Part shown: piece by piece, positions 51,446 to 59,321 of the stretch
Numbering within the stretch: the first letter of the stretch is position 1
How the letters are laid out: the number at the start of each line of letters is the position of its first letter
From: Olsenella sp. kh2p3
Lineage (GTDB): Bacteria > Actinomycetota > Coriobacteriia > Coriobacteriales > Atopobiaceae
Reading direction: 5' to 3'
Assembly (NCBI GenBank): GCA_900119625.1
Contig: FPKD01000004.1
Span: 62,001 to 126,000 of the forward strand
DNA length: 64,000 nt
Notes under the pieces: model-generated
The model's database searches: none
Told to the model about the DNA's origin: nothing
The model's input: the letters and a program-made list of their open reading frames with translations, nothing else
Program-made: the position numbers and the translations under genes

Positions 51446-52543
51446 ATGGAGAGAATTGCCGACAAGTGCGTGGTGCTTCTCGCCTGCCTGGCCCTTGTGG
51501 TGCTGGACGGCGAGGTGGATGCCGTGCGCGTGGTGGCGCTGCTCGCCGCCGTGGGCGCGAGCGCCGGCTTCGAGCTTGCGCACGGGCGCCGGGCGGGAGC
51601 TGCCGAGGCCTTGTGCTGCGTTGCGTGCGCGCTTGCCGCGCTGGTGCCGGACGCGTGGGTGGCGTTGCCGCTTGCCTGCTACGACCTGCCCCGCCTTCGT
51701 TCGCGCTGGGCGCTGGCGCTGGCGCCGTGCTGCGTTGTGTGGGCGTGGGCTGCTGGCGTGCCTGCCGGTGCGGCGGTGGTGCTTCTCGCCCTGGTGGCCT
51801 GCTCGATGGCGCTCTCGCGGCGTTGCGGTCGCGCCGTTGGACTTGAACGCCAGCTCCACGCCCTGCAGGACGACCTTCAGGACAAGGTCATCGACCTGCG
51901 CGAGAAGAACCGCGAGCTTGAAGACGCGCGCGCCTACGAGTCCCACGCCGCCGCGCTGGCCGAGCGCACGCGCATCGCGCGCGAGATCCACGACTCAGTG
52001 GGACACCAGCTCACCCGTCTGGTGCTGGAGGTCGAGGCCCTCAAGGTGGTGCATCGCGACGACGCTGCAGCCGTCCGCGAGCTGGGCGAGCTCTCGGACG
52101 GCCTGAGCGAGGCGCTCACCTCCATGCGCGCGAGTGTCCACGCGCTGGAGGACTCGGCCGTCGACGTGGGTGTGGAGCTCAACCGGCTGGCCGGCCAGAG
52201 CGGCATCGCGCACGTGGACGTGGACTGTGGGCTTGAGGGCGCGCCGCCCGCCGAGGTGAGTCGCTGCCTTGTCGCCGTGACGCGCGAGGCGCTCACGAAC
52301 GCGGCCCGTCATGCGCGCGCCAGCTACGCGACGGTGCGGGTTACGGGACTGCCGGGCCTCTGGCAGCTGCGCGTCGAGAATGACGGTGACGTGCCGGCGG
52401 ACGCCGCTGGCCTCGAGGGGCGCGGCATGGGGCTGCGCGGCATGCGCGAGCGCGTGGAGGGCCTTGGCGGAACGCTTCTGGTGGGTTCGGACGGACAGCG
52501 CTTCTCGGTGTTTGCGTCCATTCCCAGGAAGGGGCAGGCATGA
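51446..52543 (+). CDS. Sensor histidine kinase (HisKA_3 type)
   Basis: 365 aa. About four to five membrane helices in the first 130 residues, a coiled coil (LEDARAYESHAAALAERT), DHp box RIAREIHDSVGHQLTRLVLE, HATPase_c N-box VAVTREALTNAARHA and G-box GRGMGLRGMRER. Its stop overlaps the response regulator start by 4 bp. Divergent from an ABC exporter, the likely target of the pair. Start 51446 is chosen because an upstream TATAAT puts transcription start at the ATG. Confidence 0.9.
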   Translation: MERIADKCVVLLACLALVVLDGEVDAVRVVALLAAVGASAGFELAHGRRAGAAEALCCVACALAALVPDAWVALPLACYDLPRLRSRWALALAPCCVVWAWAAGVPAGAAVVLLALVACSMALSRRCGRAVGLERQLHALQDDLQDKVIDLREKNRELEDARAYESHAAALAERTRIAREIHDSVGHQLTRLVLEVEALKVVHRDDAAAVRELGELSDGLSEALTSMRASVHALEDSAVDVGVELNRLAGQSGIAHVDVDCGLEGAPPAEVSRCLVAVTREALTNAARHARASYATVRVTGLPGLWQLRVENDGDVPADAAGLEGRGMGLRGMRERVEGLGGTLLVGSDGQRFSVFASIPRKGQA

Positions 52544-53238
52544 GTGACGGTATGAGGGCAGATGCGGCCGCAGGCATGAGCGACAGCACGAGGGCGGACG
52601 CGGCTGCAGGCATGAGGGTCATCGTGGTGGACGACGACGCCATTGTGGTGCGCTCGCTGGCGACCATCCTCGGCGCGGAGCCGGACGTCGAGGTGGTGGG
52701 AACGGGTACCAGCGGGGAGGAGGCCGTCTCGCTCTACTCGTCCTGCTCGCCTGACGTGGCACTCATGGACATCCAGATGCCGGGCGGTGACGGCCTGAGC
52801 GCTGCGGAGAAGATCCTTGCCGCCGATCCTGCGGCGCGCGTGGTCTTCCTCACCACGTTCTCCGACGACGACTACATCGTGCGGGCGCTGCGTCTGGGGG
52901 CGCGTGGTTACCTCATCAAGCAGGACGTGGCGACCATCGCGCCGGCGCTGCGGTCCGTGATGGCAGGGCAGAGCGTGCTCGAGGGCGAGGTGCTGGCGAG
53001 GGCCGCCGCGCTCTCGGCCGATGGTACGCGGCCGCGGCGAGGGGAGCCCGAGATGTGCGGCCTCACCGAGCGCGAGCGCGAGGTGGTGCGCGCCATTGCC
53101 GACGGGATGAGCAACGCGGAGGTTGCTGCCGCGCTCTACATGAGCGAGGGCACGGTGCGCAATCACATCTCGGCCATTCTCGCCAAGCTGGGTCTGCGCA
53201 ACCGCACCCAGATCGCGGTGTACTACTACCGTGCGTGA
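52540..53238 (+). CDS. LuxR/NarL family response regulator with N-terminal duplication
   Basis: 232 aa. Receiver domain starts at residue 25 (MRVIVVDDDAIVV) with phosphoacceptor in ALMDIQMPGGD, and a LuxR helix-turn-helix near the end (MSEGTVRNHISAILAKLGLR). The first 24 residues are two 12-residue repeats, MSDGMRADAAAG and MSDSTRADAAAG, from a 36-bp tandem DNA duplication that also copies a potential ATG. ATG at 52540 has AGGAAGGGG upstream, so it is chosen over 52612. Confidence 0.9.
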   Translation: MSDGMRADAAAGMSDSTRADAAAGMRVIVVDDDAIVVRSLATILGAEPDVEVVGTGTSGEEAVSLYSSCSPDVALMDIQMPGGDGLSAAEKILAADPAARVVFLTTFSDDDYIVRALRLGARGYLIKQDVATIAPALRSVMAGQSVLEGEVLARAAALSADGTRPRRGEPEMCGLTEREREVVRAIADGMSNAEVAAALYMSEGTVRNHISAILAKLGLRNRTQIAVYYYRA

Positions 53239-53301
53239 TGGGATTGATTTACCGGGCAATGGGATTGATTTGCCGGGCAATGGGATTCCATTGCCCGGCA
53301 A
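53238..53301 (+). terminator. 21-bp tandem repeat ending in a 14-bp hairpin (family C)
   Basis: ATGGGATTGATTTRCCGGGC repeats at 53238 and 53259, a third variant at 53280. TTGCCGGGCAATGG/CCATTGCCCGGCAA (53270-53301) pairs over 14 bp with a GATT loop. Starts at the response regulator stop. Confidence 0.7.
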
Positions 53302-53395
53302 CTGAATCCCGCTGCATTCTCGCGTGACGCCGGAGGGTACGTTCTGGCAGCGGCCGCTTCTCACTTCTCGTCAGCAAGACGAAGTCTTCTGATAA

Positions 53396-53418
53396 ACTTC
53401 TCTTCAATGAAGAGAAGT
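53396..53418. promoter_or_regulatory. Palindrome upstream of the ATPase gene
   Basis: ACTTCTCTTC-AAT-GAAGAGAAGT, perfect 10-bp arms, 15 bp before the ATG, next to AAGGAG. A degenerate ACTTCTCGTC...GACGAAGT copy lies just upstream. Confidence 0.6.
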
Positions 53419-53433
53419 ATCTAAGGAGCAGCG

Positions 53434-54807
53434 ATGTCGCTAACGAATCGGGACTACGCAGCGCTCGTGCGAGAGGCAAGGGAGTTTGCCTTTCCAAAGG
53501 TAGTCGAGCGACAGGAAATCGTGGGCGCGCTTCCCAAGCCGGCTCCGTTCAACCTCGTGCACATCATCACGGGAATCCGCAGATGCGGGAAGACGTTCTT
53601 TGCCTTCCAACTCATCAATGGACTTCTCGCCAGCGGGGTCCAAAGGGATCGCGTCTTCTACTTCAACTTTGCCGACGATCGCCTGCGGCCCGCCCCTCCA
53701 ACCCTGCTCAACGACGTAATCGAGGAGTACTGGCGCCAGGTGCCCGCCGCGCGCAGCGAGGGGTGCTATCTCTTCCTCGACGAGGTTCAGGAGGCAGACG
53801 ACTGGCAGGGATTCTGCCAGCGCGTGGCGGAGCGCGAGAAGGTAACCCTGGTCATTACGGGCTCCTCCTCAAAGCTGTCGGCGGACGAGATCGCCTCAGG
53901 GTTCCGGGGACGCTCCCTGGAACATCCAATGCACCCCCTCTCGTTCAGGGAGTTCTGCGCGTTCCAGGGCATCCAAACGCCAAGCGCAGACGAGCTAAGG
54001 GATACGGGTGCCGTCTCGCCGCAGATGAGGACGGCACTTGAGTCTGCCTACGACCAGTTTCTTGTCATCGGCTGCTTCCCGGGGGTCCAGCGGATGGAGC
54101 CAGAGGGAAGGATTGCCCTCCTACAGGCGTACGTGCGCGACGTCGTTGTGCGTGACGTGGTCGAGCGCTACGGGCGGGTTGGCATTGCCCTGGCAAACCA
54201 GGTGGCTCTCTTCTGCCTGAGAAACACCGGTTGCGAGCTCTCGGTCAATCGGCTGGTGGAGGCCCTGAGAGAGGTTGGATACAAAACCTCGTGGGAAACG
54301 GTCAACGAGACGGTTCGCCTCTTCTGCCAGGCGCATCTTCTGTCGCTTCTGCCCGAGCATTCCACGTCGCTCTCGCCTGACTCCACGGCCATTCAGAAAG
54401 TGTATGCGGCGGATGCCGGTATGACGTACGCCTGCTCGCGGGCCAATCAACAGGATGTGGGAAAGCGCCTTGAGACGGCGGTCTTTGCCGAGCTGGGCCG
54501 AAGGACGCGGGGCGGCAGGGCGGAGACGGTCACCTCGTTTACCGCCCCAACCGCACGGCGTGAGAAGGTCGACTTCCTTGTGGGGGACGTCCTCGCTTCC
54601 TCTCCTTGCGAGCTTATCCAGGTGACGGCGGGCATGGAGATCCCCAAGACACGGCGGCGGGAGCTTGGGTCTCTTGAGGTTGCAATGGGGCGCACCGGCA
54701 TGCCCAACGGCGTTGTGATTACGCTCAGGGAGGATGGCGAGGCAGTGCTGGAATCCGGACGGCGCGTGCGAATTGTTCCCGCATGGAAGTGGAGCCTCGA
54801 GGCGTAG
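53434..54807 (+). CDS. AAA_14/DUF4143 ATP-binding protein
   Basis: 457 aa. Walker A GIRRCGKT at 47-54, Walker B CYLFLDEVQ near 111-119, sensor VITGSSSKL and RGRSLEHPMHPLSFREFCAF, a winged helix near 270-300, and a DUF4143 C-terminus (VDFLV...CELIQVT) with Q in place of the nuclease Lys, as in the 2404-3630 protein. AAGGAG precedes the ATG. Single gene with its own palindrome. Biological role not established. Confidence 0.87.
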   Translation: MSLTNRDYAALVREAREFAFPKVVERQEIVGALPKPAPFNLVHIITGIRRCGKTFFAFQLINGLLASGVQRDRVFYFNFADDRLRPAPPTLLNDVIEEYWRQVPAARSEGCYLFLDEVQEADDWQGFCQRVAEREKVTLVITGSSSKLSADEIASGFRGRSLEHPMHPLSFREFCAFQGIQTPSADELRDTGAVSPQMRTALESAYDQFLVIGCFPGVQRMEPEGRIALLQAYVRDVVVRDVVERYGRVGIALANQVALFCLRNTGCELSVNRLVEALREVGYKTSWETVNETVRLFCQAHLLSLLPEHSTSLSPDSTAIQKVYAADAGMTYACSRANQQDVGKRLETAVFAELGRRTRGGRAETVTSFTAPTARREKVDFLVGDVLASSPCELIQVTAGMEIPKTRRRELGSLEVAMGRTGMPNGVVITLREDGEAVLESGRRVRIVPAWKWSLEA

Positions 54808-54839
54808 CCCCTTCTCGCGCTGTGGTACAGCGAGGCGTG

Positions 54840-55020
54840 CCCCCTGGCGTACGGTGACGCCGGAGAGCACGTTTTGGCAGCTGGCGAGTACCGAAAGTGC
54901 CTTTCAGGCGCAGATTTGACGCCCGAGCGCGGGTTTTGGACGGGATTCCGTACGAAACCTTCGCTCGGGCGCCGTTTTCTCGCCTGAGGGCGAGTTTTGG
55001 CAGCCGACACGTGCGAGAAG
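54840..55020. repeat. 61-bp periodic hairpin repeat, locus 5
   Basis: Units at 54905 and 54966 (61 bp), plus part units. Stems are CAGGCG/CGCC(C) and CGGGCG/CGCC(TG). The linker GGACGGGATTCCGTACGA is the reverse complement of the TCGTACGGAATCCCGTC linker at locus 6, so units occur in both orientations. Confidence 0.8.
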
Positions 55021-55047
55021 TGCTTCTCGTGCGCCAGCGCTTCCGCC

Positions 55048-55467
55048 CTACTTCTGTGCGCCCACGACCATACGGTGGAAGCGCCTAAAGCCAAAGCCGC
55101 CCATCAGCGCGATGGCCGCGACCATGCCGATCACGCTCCACTCCAGCGTGGGGACCAGGGCCTTGGGCTCGGGGGAGGTACCCTTGGCCACGATCTGCCC
55201 ATGGTTCACGATTACCATGTGGCGTGCCAGGCGCTCGGGCTCCTCCATGTAGTGTGTGGTGAGGAAGATGGTGGTTCCGGCCTCCCGGTTGAGGTTGAGC
55301 ATCTCGCGCCAGAGGATCTCGCGGTAGTTGGGGTCAAGGCCGGTGGTGGGCTCGTCCAGGAAGAGGATCTTGGGCGCGTGCATCATGGCGCGGGCGATTT
55401 TGAGGCGCTGGGCAATGCCGCCCGAATAGCTGCGCATGTAGTCGTTCTGGCGGTCCGCCAGGCCAAA
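55048..55467 (-). pseudogene. ABC transporter remnant: ATPase C-half fused to a permease tail
   Basis: The frame begins after TAG at 55468-55470 and encodes the signature (YSGGIAQRLKIA), Walker B (ILFLDEPTTGLDP) and H-loop (LTTHYMEEPE) of an ABC ATPase, but no Walker A. It then runs into LEWSVIGMVAAIALMGGFGF plus a short tail, which looks like the last helix of an ABC-2 permease. About half the ATPase and most of a permease appear deleted. Non-functional remnant. Confidence 0.75.
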
Positions 55468-55509
55468 CTATGAGAGAGGCCCTAGGCGGGAGAGGAGGAC
55501 GGGCGTTCT

Positions 55510-55720
55510 CGGCGGCACCTCATGACGCCGGAGGGCACATTCCCGCAGCGATAGCGGACGAAAGCCCTGCTCCGGCGTCATTTCGGCACCGATGGGCGCA
55601 TCTCGTACGGAATCCCGTCGGAACCCTTTGCTCCGGCGTCATTTCGGTGCCGATGGGCGCATCTCGTACTCACCCGCTGCAAGAATGCGCCCTCCGGCGA
55701 GAAAATGTCGCCCGAGAGCC
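55510..55720. repeat. 61-bp periodic hairpin repeat, locus 6
   Basis: Units at 55572, 55633 and 55694, each 61 bp apart, with CCGGCGtcatttCGGyrCCG hairpins and the ATCTCGTACGGAATCCCGTC linker in one unit. Lies between the ABC remnant and the nitrilase gene. Confidence 0.85.
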
Positions 55721-55742
55721 TATTTCTGGCGGCGGGATTAAT

Positions 55743-55774
55743 TTGCCCGGCAATGGAATCCCGTTGCCGGGCAA
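55743..55774. repeat. CCCGGCAA hairpin (family C)
   Basis: TTGCCCGGCAA/TTGCCGGGCAA with loop TGGAATCCCG, 25 bp downstream of the nitrilase stop on its transcript; probable terminator. Confidence 0.65.
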
Positions 55775-55798
55775 CTTCAATCCCACGCTGCCGCCCCG

Positions 55799-56731
55799 CT
55801 AGATGTCGTTCACCTCAAGTCGCACGGCATCGGGGCGCGCGTAGTGTCCCACGGGGTCAAACTCCCACTTCGAGGCTGGCACTTGCTGCATGTCGAGCGT
55901 GGCGTAGAGGATGCCGTCGGTGTCCCAGAGCGGCTCCGCGCCGGGCACCGGGTGTCCAAACGGGTCGACCACGCTCGACCCGCCGCGATACACCACCTCG
56001 GGCAGGCGCGCTATCTCGGGCGATGCGAGAAGGTCCGCAGGGTAGTCGTCGCGCAGCAGGTATGGCGCGCAGTTCACCACAAAGCAGCGGCCCTCGATGG
56101 CGATGTGCTCGACCGTCGCCTGCCACTCGGGGTTTCCGTTGGTGTTGGGGGCCAGATAGATGGCCACGCCCTTCTGGTACAGCGCCGCGCGCGCCAGCGG
56201 CATGTAGTTCTCCCAGCAGATGAGCGTGCCCATGGGACCCCACGGCGTCTGGCTCACGGGGAAGTAGTGGTCCTGCGCGTCGCCCCACACCAGGCGCTCG
56301 GCGCCGGTGGGCTTGAGCTTGTGGTGCCACGCGTCGAGGCGCCCGTCTGGCGCAAAGACCAGGTTGGTGTTGTAGAGCGTGCCGGACGTGGCGTCGCGCT
56401 CGGAGACGCCCACGCTCACCCATGCGCTCGTCTCGCGCGCCGCGGCGGCCAGCGCCTTGGTCTCGGGACCGCCCACCACAACCGAGCCGTCGTAGTAGCG
56501 CTTCCACAGCTCCTTGCTGCCGGGCTCGCGCGCTCCAACCACAAAACCAAAGGTCAGACCATGCGGATAGCCGGGGATGAGAAGCTCCGGCAGCACCACG
56601 AGGTCGCTGGGGTGCTCCTCTGCCACGCGCTGGATTGCCTCGATAGCCCCGGCCAGACAGGCGTCTCGGTCGAACGGCCTTGGGTGCGACTGCACCACGG
56701 CAATCTTGCAGGTGTCCTGGATGCCTCTCAT
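55799..56731 (-). CDS. Nitrilase/carbon-nitrogen hydrolase family protein
   Basis: 310 aa with the Glu-Lys-Cys triad of the superfamily: LVVLPELLIPGYPHG, HHKLKPTGAERLVWG and GTLICWENYMPLARA. The EN after Cys and the length match true nitrilases. Converts a nitrile to an acid and ammonia, or an amide-like C-N bond. Start at 56731 has GGAGG upstream; a longer frame lacks one. Divergent from a dioxygenase gene. Substrate unknown. Confidence 0.9.
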   Translation of the reverse strand: MRGIQDTCKIAVVQSHPRPFDRDACLAGAIEAIQRVAEEHPSDLVVLPELLIPGYPHGLTFGFVVGAREPGSKELWKRYYDGSVVVGGPETKALAAAARETSAWVSVGVSERDATSGTLYNTNLVFAPDGRLDAWHHKLKPTGAERLVWGDAQDHYFPVSQTPWGPMGTLICWENYMPLARAALYQKGVAIYLAPNTNGNPEWQATVEHIAIEGRCFVVNCAPYLLRDDYPADLLASPEIARLPEVVYRGGSSVVDPFGHPVPGAEPLWDTDGILYATLDMQQVPASKWEFDPVGHYARPDAVRLEVNDI

Positions 56732-56823
56732 CGGTGCCTCCGTACGGGGGTGGGGTATATAGCGGGCCTTATTGTAGTTCCGAGAACCGTGTCTTGCCAG
56801 AGCGCAAGCACGGCGTATCCCTT

Positions 56824-56903
56824 GGTATGCCAAAAGATACCTCTTGCATAGCATTTATCGGCGTGTAGTATGGGTGGCAGATGATTGGTATAAAGAAGAT
56901 ACC
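56824..56903 (+). promoter_or_regulatory. Promoter with two matching dyads upstream of the LigB-type dioxygenase
   Basis: TTGCAT (56844-56849), 16-bp spacer, TAGTAT (56866-56871). Dyads GGTAT-N8-ATACC at 56824-56841 and GGTAT-N7-ATACC at 56887-56903 sit on both sides; on the minus strand both begin GGTATCTTYT. A repressor of the MarR/HxlR type would suit, but no regulator gene adjoins. Confidence 0.6.
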
Positions 56904-56923
56904 TAGTAGCGATGGAGGACAAT

Positions 56924-57697
56924 ATGGCAGACAAGAGGCAGATGGCAGTGTTCGTGGGTCACGGCGATCCCATGATGGCGCTCCGCGACGACGAGGTGGC
57001 GCACGGCCTGCGCGCGATGGGCGAGAAGGTCCTGGCAGACGCGCCGCGCGCGATTCTCGCCGTCTCGGCGCACTGGTTCACGCGCGGCACGCTGGTGCAG
57101 AGCGACCCCACGCCGCGCCAGGTGAACGACATGTACGGCTTCCCGCCGGAGCTCTACGCAATCAAGTATCGCCCCGCTGGCAACGCGGGCCTCACGGCGC
57201 GCGTGCAGGAGCTTCTCGGCAGCGACGTCATGGTGGACGACACCTGGGGCATCGACCACGGTGTGTGGACCCCGCTCTACCACATGCTGCCTGCGGCCAA
57301 CGTGCCCGTGGTGGAGCTCTCGGTGAACGCGCTTGGCGACGCGCGCTACGCCTACGACCTGGGCCGACGCCTGGCCCCTTTGCGCGACGAGGGCTTTGTG
57401 GTGCTGGGAAGCGGCAATGTGGTGCACAACCTGCGCGAGGTCGAGTGGGACAACCCCGCAGGCACCAAGGCCTGTGACGAGTTTGACGCTGCGGTGCGCT
57501 CGGCCGTGGAGGCGCGCGACGACGAGAAGGTCATCAACTACCAGCAGCTGCCGCATGCGGCATACGCCGTGCCCACGCCCGATCACTACCTGCCGCTGCT
57601 CACGGTGCTCGGAGCGTCCGAGGGCGAGAAGCCTGAGGTCTTCAATGACGTACGCAACCTCGGCGCGATATCGATGACCAGCTACGCATTTGCGTGA
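56924..57697 (+). CDS. LigB-type extradiol dioxygenase (DODA-like)
   Basis: 257 aa. GHGDPMMAL and SAHWFTRG carry the first iron-ligand histidines; DHGVWTPLYHML the third, and GSGNVVHNLRE the fourth. Matches the YgiD/4,5-DOPA dioxygenase extradiol family, non-heme Fe(II). ATG at 56924 has GGAGG upstream. Divergent from the nitrilase gene, so aromatic or indole-type nitrile/catechol metabolism is possible. Substrate unknown. Confidence 0.88.
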   Translation: MADKRQMAVFVGHGDPMMALRDDEVAHGLRAMGEKVLADAPRAILAVSAHWFTRGTLVQSDPTPRQVNDMYGFPPELYAIKYRPAGNAGLTARVQELLGSDVMVDDTWGIDHGVWTPLYHMLPAANVPVVELSVNALGDARYAYDLGRRLAPLRDEGFVVLGSGNVVHNLREVEWDNPAGTKACDEFDAAVRSAVEARDDEKVINYQQLPHAAYAVPTPDHYLPLLTVLGASEGEKPEVFNDVRNLGAISMTSYAFA

Positions 57698-57747
57698 CGC
57701 GCTGCCGAGAGGTGCCTCAGATTTGAGCGACGAATGTGGGACGGTGC

Positions 57748-57849
57748 GATACAGGTTTGGACCCGAATCTGTATCCCGCGCAGGTCGCTACAGATTCGGG
57801 CAACGAATGTGTGGCAAGTCGATACACATTCGCAGCCGAATCTGTATCG
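57748..57849. repeat. CGAATSTGTATC palindrome cluster
   Basis: Three pairs of arms: GATACAGG...CGAATCTGTATC (57748), CTACAGATTCGG...CGAATGTGTGGC (57789) and GATACACATTCG...CGAATCTGTATC (57821). The linker CCCGCGCAGGTCG matches that at 43.5 kb. Confidence 0.75.
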
Positions 57850-58006
57850 CTTACGACACTCTAACCAGCGAGGATCCGCGGAACCGAGGCCCTTACGTTA
57901 CATGCCAAGCCGCATGGTTACAGCGCTGGAAAGGGGGCATGCCGTTGCTGGCTATAATCATGATCAAGCCAATCGTTATGCCCATCGAATGGAGGCGATT
58001 GCCGTG

Positions 58007-58246
58007 ATGCATCCCTATCTCACGTTTGATGACGGAACCGAAGTTGTACATTCTGACCTGATTCATGAGGACGGCATCGATAAAGTTCTGGTTCATTTCG
58101 AGAGGCCCACGGAGAGCGGCTTTGACTCCATAAGGTGCGAGTTGCCTTTGTATACCTGGACTCCATGGGAAGGCAGTTTCTCTAAGGATGAGTTGGCTTT
58201 CTTCGATGAGTTCGTTCATTCGAACGCCGCTCTGCTCTACTGCTAG
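58007..58246 (+). CDS. Small hypothetical protein (DUF7688-like)
   Basis: 79 aa. MHPYLTFDDGTEVVHSDLIH ... VLVHFERPTESGFDSIRCEL, acidic, no membrane segment. ATG at 58007 preceded by GGAGGCG. I am not sure of the family; it resembles short uncharacterised proteins of gut actinobacteria and Firmicutes. Single gene. Confidence 0.6.
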   Translation: MHPYLTFDDGTEVVHSDLIHEDGIDKVLVHFERPTESGFDSIRCELPLYTWTPWEGSFSKDELAFFDEFVHSNAALLYC

Positions 58247-58391
58247 GGCGCCATTTCTCGACCGCACGGAGTTCCTTTCCGTGCTCCATGCCTTCCATCC
58301 CTGAGCCTCTTATTTATGTCGTGTCCGTCGGGTATAGTCGAGAAAACCGAGGCAGAGGCTTCGGCGCGTTGCTTCAGGACGGGAGGTTGCC

Positions 58392-58586
58392 ATGGCACGC
58401 TACACCGACGAAGAGCTGGAAGAGGCATACGAGCAGTACCGCAGGGGAGAGCTTGACTTTGAGGAGTACAAGCGCATGTGCGACGAGGCAGACCGTGAGG
58501 AGGCAGAGGAGAACTACCGCCGCAAGGCCGCTGGCAAGCACGGCTGGAAGCCCTTTGTCGGCGTGGGAATAACCTTCAAGCCCTAG
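58392..58586 (+). CDS. Small charged helical protein
   Basis: 64 aa, very rich in Glu, Arg and Tyr. YTDEELEEAYEQYRRGELDF followed by EEYKRMCDEADREEAEENYR suggests a SHOCT-like or coiled helical motif. GGGAGG precedes the ATG. Lies 48 nt before pcp, possibly co-transcribed. Function unknown. Confidence 0.65.
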   Translation: MARYTDEELEEAYEQYRRGELDFEEYKRMCDEADREEAEENYRRKAAGKHGWKPFVGVGITFKP

Positions 58587-58634
58587 TGCGTTCCAGGGGG
58601 GCGCTTCTCGCCAAGTCAAAGGAGGTCAACGCGC

Positions 58635-59249
58635 ATGGAGAAAATCTTGGTCACGGGCTTCGAGCCCTTTGGTGGCGAGCAAACAAACCCCTCGTGGGAG
58701 GTGGTAAAGGCGCTCCCGCAGGTCATCGCAGGCCATGCGGTGGTGCGCGAGCGCATTCCCGTGTCCTTCCACCGTGGGCCCGCCGCGGTCCTTGCAGCAA
58801 TCCAGCGCGAGAACCCCTCCATTGTGCTCTGCGTAGGACAGGCGGGCGGCCGCGCCAAGGTGACGCCGGAGTTCGTGGGCATCAACTACGCGGACGCACG
58901 CATCCCCGATAACGACGGCGAGCAGCCCCAGGCAACGCGCCTCCTGGCAGGCGCGCCGGACGCACGCTTCTCGACGCTGCCCGTTCGTGCGATGGCACAG
59001 GCGATGGTCGACGCCGGCGTGCCTGCCGCCGTCTCGTACTCCGCGGGGACCTACGTTTGCAATGCGGTGCTCTTCTCGGTGCTCAATGCGCTCGCGGCAT
59101 CCCAGTCTACGGCGCGTGCCGGCTTTGTGCACGTTCCCAACTCGCCCGAGCAGGCATGCCATCTGGCCAAGGCAACTCCCAGCATGCCGGTTGCGCTCAT
59201 GCTGCAAGGAATCGTGAGCGGTCTTGAGTGCGCCTGCTCGTGGGGCTAG
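58635..59249 (+). CDS. pcp: Pyrrolidone-carboxylate peptidase
   Basis: 204-aa cysteine peptidase removing N-terminal pyroglutamate. ILVTGFEPFGGEQTNPSWE is the family start, Glu in PEFVGINYADARIP, Cys in SYSAGTYVCNAVLFS and His in GFVHVPNSPEQA form the triad. Length matches the family. AAAGGAGG upstream. 72 nt before ldh in the same direction; they may share a transcript. Confidence 0.94.
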   Translation: MEKILVTGFEPFGGEQTNPSWEVVKALPQVIAGHAVVRERIPVSFHRGPAAVLAAIQRENPSIVLCVGQAGGRAKVTPEFVGINYADARIPDNDGEQPQATRLLAGAPDARFSTLPVRAMAQAMVDAGVPAAVSYSAGTYVCNAVLFSVLNALAASQSTARAGFVHVPNSPEQACHLAKATPSMPVALMLQGIVSGLECACSWG

Positions 59250-59321
59250 GCTCGTCGCGTGGCGCTGGCCCCTGGCATTGCCCGGCAGCCCAAGCGTCCG
59301 CGAGCCAGAAAGGGGAACCAC

